Shown one piece after another: positions 58,466 through 64,000 of a DNA stretch of 64,000 nt (positions are counted from its first letter, which is position 1; every line of letters starts with the position of its first letter). The position numbers were made by a program, and so were the translations under genes. A model generated the notes under the pieces. That model ran no database searches, had not been told where the DNA came from, and saw nothing but the letters and a program-made list of their open reading frames with translations. The stretch is from CAYPHY01 sp964410625 (GTDB taxonomy: Bacteria > Chloroflexota > Anaerolineae > Promineifilales > Promineifilaceae). Location: assembly GCA_964410625.1 (NCBI GenBank), contig CAYPHY010000019.1:20967-84966 (forward strand), read 5' to 3'.

Positions 58466-58912
58466 TTACCTCTTGCTAACCTCGTAGCCCATCACCAAAC
58501 GAGGATCACCCTTGCGTTCGCGCTGGGCGCGTCCCTTCGGGCGGCTCTTATTCAAATTCACAAGCGCGGTTGCCAGCTCCTTGCCATCTGCATCCAAAAA
58601 CTGCACTCGCCAGCCACTGTCCTCATAGACATAGCGGCTGTTCGCCCGCCACTCTTTGCCGTTGCGCTCAACTTCGTTCAATTTAGCCGCAACCTCTGGC
58701 TCTTTGGCGGCCGCTTCCTCGGCCAACCGGCGCAAATGCAGCGTTGTCTCCAGTTGTGCCACCTCGCGGCGGACAATCTTCAGCCGGGCTGTGTTCTCCA
58801 GCCGCGCGGCCGCTTTCTGGAAGCGCAAGTTAAACAGCTCCTCACGCGCATTTTCCAACATTTCTTCGAGCTTATCGTTGCTCTTGTCCTGTAATTCCAC
58901 GATCTGGGCCAT
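58466..58912 (-). CDS. rpmC: 50S ribosomal protein L29 with a long C-terminal extension
   Basis: The first 65 residues are ordinary L29 (ELQDKSNDKLEEMLENAREE, LFNLRFQKAAARLENTARLK, IVRREVAQLETTLHLRR) at the exit tunnel. A further 80 residues follow, absent from usual 60-75-residue L29: an Ala/Glu-rich helix, then SRYVYEDSGWRVQFLDADGK and a basic stretch NKSRPKGRAQRERKG. The extension is in frame and ends four bases before rpsQ, so it is not a frameshift artefact. Role unknown. Confidence 0.9.
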   Translation of the reverse strand: MAQIVELQDKSNDKLEEMLENAREELFNLRFQKAAARLENTARLKIVRREVAQLETTLHLRRLAEEAAAKEPEVAAKLNEVERNGKEWRANSRYVYEDSGWRVQFLDADGKELATALVNLNKSRPKGRAQRERKGDPRLVMGYEVSKR

Positions 58913-59328
58913 TACAGCATCTCCTCTCGCCGGACAACCTGCGTCTTAATTGGCAGTTTATAACCAGCCAGCCGCAACGCTTCCAAAGCCGTCTCATCCG
59001 GCACGCCATCCAGCTCAAACATGATCCGCCCAGGCTTCACAACGGCTACATAATGGTCAACCGAGCCTTTGCCCTTGCCCATCCGCGTCTCCGCCGGCTT
59101 AGCGGTCACTGGCTTATCGGGGAAGATGCGAATCCACACCTTACCGCGACGCTTCATCTCACGCACAATAACACGACGAACGGCTTCGATTTGGCGGCTG
59201 GTGATCCAGCCCGGCTCCAACGCCTGCAAACCAAAGGCGCCACTCTGCAAATCTGTACCGCCCTTGGCCATACCACGCATCCGTCCACGCATTTGCTTGC
59301 GATATTTCATCCGCTTCGGCATTAACAT
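58912..59328 (-). CDS. rplP: 50S ribosomal protein L16
   Basis: A 138-residue protein near the A site: start MLMPKRMKYRKQMRGRMRGM, then LEPGWITSRQIEAVRRVIVR and GKGKGSVDHYVAVVKPGRIM. Its stop overlaps the rpmC start codon. Confidence 0.97.
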   Translation of the reverse strand: MLMPKRMKYRKQMRGRMRGMAKGGTDLQSGAFGLQALEPGWITSRQIEAVRRVIVREMKRRGKVWIRIFPDKPVTAKPAETRMGKGKGSVDHYVAVVKPGRIMFELDGVPDETALEALRLAGYKLPIKTQVVRREEML

Positions 59329-59343
59329 GTCGCCTACTCCATA

Positions 59344-59420
59344 CGAGTGGCGAGTGATGAGTGGAGAGTGAGGAGCAACGACTCGTCACTCTCCACTCTC
59401 CACTCTCCACTCTTTCCACT
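59344..59420. repeat. GAGTGGC-word hairpin
   Basis: GAGTGGCGAGTGATGAGTGGAGAGTGAGGAG faces ACTCGTCACTCTCCACTCTCCACTCTCCACTC between rplP and rpsC, period 7. Confidence 0.9.
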
Positions 59421-60084
59421 ATTCACTAATATAAACGTCAGTCGCCTCGACGCGCTGCGGCAAGATTTCGCCGTTATAGACCCAAACCTTTACGCCAATA
59501 CGGCCGTAAGTGGTCAACGCCTCGGCAAAACCATAATCCATATCCGCGCGAATGGTATTACGCGGCACACGTCCCTCAGAGAGCTTCTCCTGCCGCGCCA
59601 TTTCCGCGCCAGACAAACGGCCGCTGGCCTCAATACGAATACCCTTCACACCAGCACGCATCGCCTGCAACACCGCCTTCTTCATCGCCCGGCTGTGCGA
59701 AATGCGACGCTCAAGCTGGCCGGTGATATTCTCGGCAATCAATTGCGCATTAGCATCCGGCTGGGTGATCTCTTCCACCTCAACCTTGACCGTTTTCCCC
59801 GTCGCTTCACGCAACTTGACGCGCAGGTCCTTCACCGCCGCACCCTTACGGCCGATCACAATCCCCGGCCGCGCCGTGTGGATCGTCACCTGCACCTGGT
59901 TTGGAAAACGCTCGATCTCCACATGGGCGATACCCGCGCCCGGCAGCTCTTTCTTCACCAGTTCGCGAATCTCAACATCTTCATGCAGCAGATCGCGATA
60001 ACGGCTACCCTCAGCAAACCACCGTGCATTCCAATCACGAATGGCCTTCAAACGAAATCCTACAGGATGTACTTTACGTCCCAA
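59419..60084 (-). CDS. rpsC: 30S ribosomal protein S3
   Basis: A 221-residue protein of the mRNA entry site. The KH domain has GIVIGRKGAAVKDLRVKLRE and the C-terminal domain ARQEKLSEGRVPRNTIRADM. The frame opens with TTG 60102, but the family N-terminus MGRKVHPVGFRLKAI begins at a TTG at 60084, four bases after AGAGGA. A TTG start for a ribosomal gene is unusual. Confidence 0.95.
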   Translation of the reverse strand: MGRKVHPVGFRLKAIRDWNARWFAEGSRYRDLLHEDVEIRELVKKELPGAGIAHVEIERFPNQVQVTIHTARPGIVIGRKGAAVKDLRVKLREATGKTVKVEVEEITQPDANAQLIAENITGQLERRISHSRAMKKAVLQAMRAGVKGIRIEASGRLSGAEMARQEKLSEGRVPRNTIRADMDYGFAEALTTYGRIGVKVWVYNGEILPQRVEATDVYISE

Positions 60085-60099
60085 GTTGTCCTCTCTTTT

Positions 60100-60164
60100 C
60101 AATCTCTACTCTCCAATCTCCAATCTCATGGTTAGAGACTGGAGATTGGAGAGTAGAGATTAAA
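60100..60164. repeat. GAGATTG-word hairpin
   Basis: AATCTCTACTCTCCAATCTCCAATCTC faces GAGACTGGAGATTGGAGAGTAGAGATT between rpsC and rplV, a near-perfect 27-base stem. It lies 16 bases before the rpsC start. Confidence 0.92.
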
Positions 60165-60167
60165 GTG

Positions 60168-60536
60168 CTAATCACTAATTTCCCGCTCGGCCAGCACAAC
60201 GGTGATATGCGAAGAGCGACGCATAATCGGCCGAAAACGGCCGCGTCCGGCAAAACGCCCACCATAAGGAGCCTTACGATGGCGGGGGCCTTCGTCGGCA
60301 TAAATCCGGCTGACCACCAGCTCATCAAGCTCCAAACCATAATTCTCTTCGGCGTTGGCAACAGCCGACTCAATCAGCTTAAATACCTGCTCGGCCGCCC
60401 GCTGCGGCATAAAACGCAAGGTGTCTAACGCCTTCCCCGCGTCCATACCACGAACCGCATTCACCACCAGACGCACCTTCTGTGTCGAGATGGGAACGTG
60501 CCGGGCAACTGCTCTGACTTCAAAAACCTCAGCCAT
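60168..60536 (-). CDS. rplV: 50S ribosomal protein L22
   Basis: A 122-residue exit-tunnel protein: VRAVARHVPISTQKVRLVVN, LIESAVANAEENYGLELDEL and the RHRKAPYGGRFAGRGRFRPI loop that reaches into the tunnel. Confidence 0.97.
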   Translation of the reverse strand: MAEVFEVRAVARHVPISTQKVRLVVNAVRGMDAGKALDTLRFMPQRAAEQVFKLIESAVANAEENYGLELDELVVSRIYADEGPRHRKAPYGGRFAGRGRFRPIMRRSSHITVVLAEREISD

Positions 60537-60538
60537 GA

Positions 60539-60820
60539 TTAACGACGCCCCTTCTTCTCTGAACGCGCCACATGACCACGATACAGTCGTGTTGGCGCAA
60601 ACTCGCCCAGCTTGTGGCCGACCATATTTTCCGTAATATAAATTGGAATGTGGCGACGGCCGTCATACACCGCAATCGTATGTCCCACCATCTGCGGGAA
60701 GATTGTGCTGGCTCGCGACCAGGTGCGGACCACCTGGCGGCTCTTCGCCTCATTCATCTTCTCAATTTTCGTCAGCAACTTGCCGCTAACGAATGGCCCT
60801 TTCTTCAAAGAACGTGACAT
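60539..60820 (-). CDS. rpsS: 30S ribosomal protein S19
   Basis: A 93-residue head protein: MSRSLKKGPFVSGKLLTKIE, WSRASTIFPQMVGHTIAVYD and GHKLGEFAPTRLYRGHV are diagnostic. Two bases separate it from rplV. Confidence 0.97.
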   Translation of the reverse strand: MSRSLKKGPFVSGKLLTKIEKMNEAKSRQVVRTWSRASTIFPQMVGHTIAVYDGRRHIPIYITENMVGHKLGEFAPTRLYRGHVARSEKKGRR

Positions 60821-60831
60821 ATTAAAACCTC

Positions 60832-60900
60832 AGTGAAGAGTGGAGAGTGGGGAGTGGAGAGAAAAAGAAACTCCTCACTCTCCACTCCTCACTCCTCACT
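60832..60900. repeat. AGTGGAG-word hairpin
   Basis: AGTGAAGAGTGGAGAGTGGGGAGTGGAGAG faces CTCCTCACTCTCCACTCCTCACTCCTCACT between rpsS and rplB, period 7. Confidence 0.9.
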
Positions 60901-61738
60901 ATCTACGCTTCTTCGACCGCCGGCGGAAGATGTACTGGTCGGTCGCCTTATTACGACGTGTCTTCTGGCCCTGCGCTGGCTTGCCCCAAGGCGTCTTCGG
61001 CCCAGGCATACCAATCGGCGAACGCCCTTCGCCACCACCATGCGGGTGATCATTAGGACTCATCGCTGAACCGCGGACGGTCGGCCGAATCCCCATATGA
61101 CGCTTACGCCCCGCCTTACCAAGCTTGACATTCCCATGCTCCACATTACCCACCTGACCAATCGTTGCCAGGCAGTCTTGCGAAACATAACGCTCCTCGC
61201 CCGATGGCAGCCGCAGCGTTGCATAGCGCGGGTTGTCCTTCGCCAATAATTGCGCCGATGCGCCCGCCGAACGGGCAATCTGGCCGCCTCGGCCGGGTTG
61301 CAGCTCAATATTGTGAATCTGCGTTCCCAGTGGAATATTGCGTAGCGGCAACGTATTCCCTGGACGAATATCCACCCGCTGCCCGCTGATGATTTGATCA
61401 TTCACCTTCAAGCCCAAGGGAGCCACAATATAACGCTTGTCGCCATCGGCATAAACCACCAGCGCAATACGCGCCGAACGGTTCGGATCATACTCAATCG
61501 AGGCTACACGCCCCGGAACACCCGTCTTATCGCGCTTGAAATCAATCTCGCGATAACGACGCTTATGTCCGCCGCCACGATGACGCACTGTGATCGTACC
61601 CCGTACATTACGGCCGCCCCGCTTGCGCATCCCGCGTGTCAGGCTACGCTGCGGATAAGCGTGGGTGATCTCTTCAAACGTCTGGCCGCTCATATCCCGG
61701 CGACCCGGCGACGTTGGCTTAAATACTTTAATCGGCAT
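60899..61738 (-). CDS. rplB: 50S ribosomal protein L2
   Basis: A 279-residue core protein of the peptidyl transferase region. IKVFKPTSPGRRDMSGQTFE at the start, IARSAGASAQLLAKDNPRYA and the catalytic-region loop PNDHPHGGGEGRSPIG. The frame opens at 61798 inside a repeat; ATG 61738 (MPIKVFKPTS) is the family start. Confidence 0.97.
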   Translation of the reverse strand: MPIKVFKPTSPGRRDMSGQTFEEITHAYPQRSLTRGMRKRGGRNVRGTITVRHRGGGHKRRYREIDFKRDKTGVPGRVASIEYDPNRSARIALVVYADGDKRYIVAPLGLKVNDQIISGQRVDIRPGNTLPLRNIPLGTQIHNIELQPGRGGQIARSAGASAQLLAKDNPRYATLRLPSGEERYVSQDCLATIGQVGNVEHGNVKLGKAGRKRHMGIRPTVRGSAMSPNDHPHGGGEGRSPIGMPGPKTPWGKPAQGQKTRRNKATDQYIFRRRSKKRR

Positions 61739-61750
61739 GATAATTCCTAT

Positions 61751-61810
61751 AACAAATTGACAATCATTAATTGCCAATCGACAACTGCCAATTGCCAATT
61801 ATCAATTGCT
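61751..61810. repeat. CAATTGC/TTGACAA heptamer-word element
   Basis: CAAATTGACAATCATTAATTGCCAATCGACAACTGCCAATTGCCAATTATCAATTGC, period about 7 to 8, between rplB and rplW. Confidence 0.75.
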
Positions 61811-62102
61811 ATACGCCCTCAAATAGATCGATGCTATCGCCGCGTTCCAGCGTCACAACCGCCTTCTTCCAACCCGTCTTGCGGATCGTCAGACGACGGA
61901 ACCGGCGCGAACGTTTCGCCGGCATATTGGCAATGCGAACCTTCTCAACCGTAACATTCGGCCAGGCCAACTCAACCGCCTGCTTCACTTGCAGCTTATT
62001 CGCCTTGCTGTCTACCACAAATGTATATTGATTATAAAAATCAGCCTGCTGGTTGCTCTTCTCAGTCACAACCGGCCGCCGGATAATCTCTCGCCAATGC
62101 AT
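61809..62102 (-). CDS. rplW: 50S ribosomal protein L23
   Basis: A 97-residue exit-site protein where SRP docks: IIRRPVVTEKSNQQADFYNQ, YTFVVDSKANKLQVKQAVEL and the RFRRLTIRKTGWKKAVVTLE loop. The stop lies inside the repeat. Confidence 0.96.
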   Translation of the reverse strand: MHWREIIRRPVVTEKSNQQADFYNQYTFVVDSKANKLQVKQAVELAWPNVTVEKVRIANMPAKRSRRFRRLTIRKTGWKKAVVTLERGDSIDLFEGV

Positions 62103-62105
62103 GGT

Positions 62106-62774
62106 TTATTCCTCCTCGTCCTCATCGTCCCAATCCTCAAGCCAATCTTCCTGACCGAGAAAATCGTTGACGACATCCACGGCCGCCAGAGGCATCACAA
62201 TCTTGTTATAGCCTAGCAAATCGCGAATATTGAGATAATTCGCCCGCAGCGTCTTCACATCAGCGAGGTTACGCGCCGACTTTTCAACCGTCTCATTCCG
62301 TTCCGGCAACAACACCAACGTACTCGCCTCGCCCGCCAGCGTTAGCAAGATTTGGGCAACCGCTTTCGTTTTCGTTTCGCCTAAGGCCAACTCATCAATC
62401 AGGATAATGTCACCCTGACCCGCCTTGACCGACAGGGCCGACCGCAACGCTGCTCGTCGCATCTTGCGCGGCATGTTCTTCGTATATTTGCGCGGCTTTG
62501 GCCCATGAGCCACACCACCACCGACAAAGATGGGGGCTTTCCGGCTGCCATGACGCGCGCGCCCCGTACCCTTTTGCCGGTACGCTTTGGCGGTCGTCCG
62601 GTTAATCTCCGAACGCCCTTTCGCCTTGTGCGTTCCCAGCCGTGCATTTGCCAACTGACGCACCAGCGCCTGGTGCATCAAGTCACGGTTGATATCTGCT
62701 TCAAAAATAACTGCCGGTAACTCATAGGTACTAACCTGTTTGCCGGCTGTATCAAACACAGGAACTTCCATCAT
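62106..62774 (-). CDS. rplD: 50S ribosomal protein L4
   Basis: A 222-residue tunnel-wall protein: the family blocks HKAKGRSEINRTTAKAYRQK and GTGRARHGSRKAPIFVGGGV are present. The tail is markedly acidic (EDWLEDWDDEDEEE), which is unusual for L4. The frame opens at 62879; GGAG lies before ATG 62774 and ATG 62771, either of which fits. Three bases separate it from rplW. Confidence 0.96.
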   Translation of the reverse strand: MMEVPVFDTAGKQVSTYELPAVIFEADINRDLMHQALVRQLANARLGTHKAKGRSEINRTTAKAYRQKGTGRARHGSRKAPIFVGGGVAHGPKPRKYTKNMPRKMRRAALRSALSVKAGQGDIILIDELALGETKTKAVAQILLTLAGEASTLVLLPERNETVEKSARNLADVKTLRANYLNIRDLLGYNKIVMPLAAVDVVNDFLGQEDWLEDWDDEDEEE

Positions 62775-62817
62775 CCATTCTCCGTCAGATTGGGGTGGCG
62801 CAGCTTGCCAACCCGCA

Positions 62818-63489
62818 TCACTGGCCCTTTGCCGCCGGACGGATAATAACCAATCCACCCTTCGAGCCAGGAATAGCACCCTTTACAGCCAACAGGTTAC
62901 GCTCCGCATCAATGCGCACGACCTCTAAATTCGCGGCCGTCACGCGCTCGTTACCCATCCGACCCGCCATACGCTTGCCCTTGAGGACACGGCCGACATG
63001 CGACGTGCCGCCGATTGACCCAGGCGCACGATGACGATCAGATTGGCCGTGTGTCTTCACACCACCAGCAAAGCCATGCCGCTTCACATTCCCGGCAAAG
63101 CCTCGTCCCTTCGTCTGGCCGCTGACGTCAACCTTTTCACCAATGGTAAACTGCTCAACCGTCAACTGCTGGCCGACAGCATACTCGCTAACATCTTTGG
63201 TGCGAAACTCACGCAAATAGCGAAGCGCGGGAATACCCTCGTTGGCCTTACGCGCCGAATGTTTCTTATCACGCTTCATCAAGCCCAGATGTCCCTTTTG
63301 GCCGCCGGTCAGACGTTTCTCGGAAACATCGCCGAAGCCAAGCTGGACAGCGCTGTAGCCATCACTGTCACCATCCTTCACCTGGGTGACATAGCACGGC
63401 CCAGCCTGAATGATCGTCACAGGCGTCACAACGCCTGCCTCATCAAACACCTGGGTCATGCCCACTTTAATACCAATTAGACCTTTCAC
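62818..63489 (-). CDS. rplC: 50S ribosomal protein L3
   Basis: A 223-residue early assembly protein: GLIGIKVGMTQVFDEAGVVT, then GQTKGRGFAGNVKRHGFAGG, HGQSDRHRAPGSIGGTSHVG and RVLKGKRMAGRMGNERVTAA. Standard place after rpsJ. Confidence 0.97.
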   Translation of the reverse strand: MKGLIGIKVGMTQVFDEAGVVTPVTIIQAGPCYVTQVKDGDSDGYSAVQLGFGDVSEKRLTGGQKGHLGLMKRDKKHSARKANEGIPALRYLREFRTKDVSEYAVGQQLTVEQFTIGEKVDVSGQTKGRGFAGNVKRHGFAGGVKTHGQSDRHRAPGSIGGTSHVGRVLKGKRMAGRMGNERVTAANLEVVRIDAERNLLAVKGAIPGSKGGLVIIRPAAKGQ

Positions 63490-63503
63490 GATTACCTTCC
63501 GTA

Positions 63504-63578
63504 ATGAGTGGCTAGTGGTTAGTGGCTAGTGGCGAGAACTAATTTTCCTAGTCACTAGCCACTAATCACTAACCGCTG
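63504..63578. repeat. AGTGGCT-word hairpin
   Basis: AATGAGTGGCTAGTGGTTAGTGGCTAGTGGCGAG faces CTAGTCACTAGCCACTAATCACTAACCGCT between rplC and rpsJ, period 7. Confidence 0.9.
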
Positions 63579-63584
63579 ATCACG

Positions 63585-63893
63585 CTATAGCGAAATTTCA
63601 ATATCCACACCTGCGGGTAAATTCAGCCGCATTAAGGTATCAATTGTCTTTGAATCAGGATCAATCACATCAATCAATCTTTTGTGTGTTCTGATCTCGA
63701 AATGTTCTTGTGAATCTTTGTCAATAAAAGGACTACGACGAACAGTGAATCGCTCCAGACGGGTGGGCAAAGGCACAGGGCCAATGACCTGAGCGCCGGT
63801 GCGTTCGGCCGTGCCAACAATACGCTTGGCCGATTGATCTAAAACACGATGATCGTAAGCCTTCAGGCGGATACGGATTCTTTGCTTAGCCAT
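63585..63893 (-). CDS. rpsJ: 30S ribosomal protein S10
   Basis: A 102-residue protein, also NusE in antitermination: IRIRLKAYDHRVLDQSAKRI, PVPLPTRLERFTVRRSPFID and the FEIRTHKRLIDVIDPDSKTI block. It starts the S10 operon; upstream genes (tuf, fusA side) lie beyond the window. Confidence 0.97.
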   Translation of the reverse strand: MAKQRIRIRLKAYDHRVLDQSAKRIVGTAERTGAQVIGPVPLPTRLERFTVRRSPFIDKDSQEHFEIRTHKRLIDVIDPDSKTIDTLMRLNLPAGVDIEISL

Positions 63894-63906
63894 TGTTTTT
63901 CCTTAA

Positions 63907-63970
63907 AGTCTCCAGTTTCCCAATCTCCTAGTCTCAGAGATTGAAAGCGTAGGAGATTGAGAGACTGTCA
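63907..63970. repeat. GAGACT-word hairpin upstream of rpsJ
   Basis: AGTCTCCAGTTTCCCAATCTCCTAGTCTC faces GAGATTGAAAGCGTAGGAGATTGAGAGACT, between rpsJ and whatever precedes it. Confidence 0.85.
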
Positions 63971-64000
63971 TCCGTCCTTGTTAGTTGAGAATCTTGGTGA

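Noticed and set aside
59347..60135. A 262-codon plus-strand frame over rpsC
   Set aside because: Antisense to a certain ribosomal protein gene and starts inside a repeat.

Overview
The window looks like a piece of a Chloroflexota genome (Anaerolineae/Caldilineae/Ardenticatenia-like), probably from a metagenome assembly: two 100-base runs of N (11045-11144, 17640-17739) mark scaffold joins. Reasons for the assignment are family resemblance only: a binding protein with the repeated VTRVVTE-type linker common in Chloroflexota, many class-typical orphan genes, and intergenic short-period repeats. No rRNA is present, so the placement is inference.

Layout. 1-5.8 kb: an oligopeptide/oligosaccharide-type ABC importer (binding protein, two permeases, start of an ATPase) read leftwards behind its own LacI regulator, with two matching LacI operators. 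6-12 kb: single genes (map, methyltransferase, AI-2E family transporter, SDR, a divergent QueA, a terpene-cyclase-like protein cut by the first gap). 12-16.9 kb: leuS with a leucine T-box whose leader encloses a complete tRNA-Ala(GGC) gene, a second tRNA-Ala(CGC), a lipid kinase and a SelW-like gene with an in-frame UGA that is probably selenocysteine. 17-29 kb: beta-oxidation-type dehydrogenase, GH13 hydrolase, trmB, arginase, ABC exporter, DUF4287 protein, ASCH protein, a HigBA-type toxin/antitoxin pair, a class III adenylyl cyclase, VOC protein, class A beta-lactamase-like protein and some small or decayed genes. 29-41.6 kb: a phosphotransferase (PTS) operon (EIIC, EIIB, EIIA, HPr-EI fusion, a polyol-type dehydrogenase, a PfkB sugar-phosphate kinase, pyruvate phosphate dikinase) divergent from a second LacI regulator with three operators between them. 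41.6-46 kb: cupin, ECF sigma factor with anti-sigma, a chimeric gene remnant, SH3 protein, MazG. 46-64 kb: the S10-spc-alpha ribosomal protein cluster plus secY, adk, rpoA, truA, rplM and rpsI, all on the minus strand.

How the genes work together. The PTS block is a self-contained route: PEP phosphorylates the HPr-EI fusion, the phosphate passes through EIIA and EIIB to a hexitol or hexose entering by EIIC, the dehydrogenase and PfkB kinase would carry the product to a ketose bisphosphate, and pyruvate phosphate dikinase can regenerate PEP. The ribosomal cluster keeps the usual bacterial gene order but lacks infA and map, and, unusually, most gene junctions hold a 60-100 base hairpin made of degenerate 7- or 8-base tandem words.

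Two genome-wide habits stand out: these heptamer/octamer tandem palindromes, found in nearly all spacers, and a strong excess of the palindrome CGGCCG inside genes. The two most striking single loci are the tRNA gene nested in the leuS T-box and the probable SelW selenoprotein.
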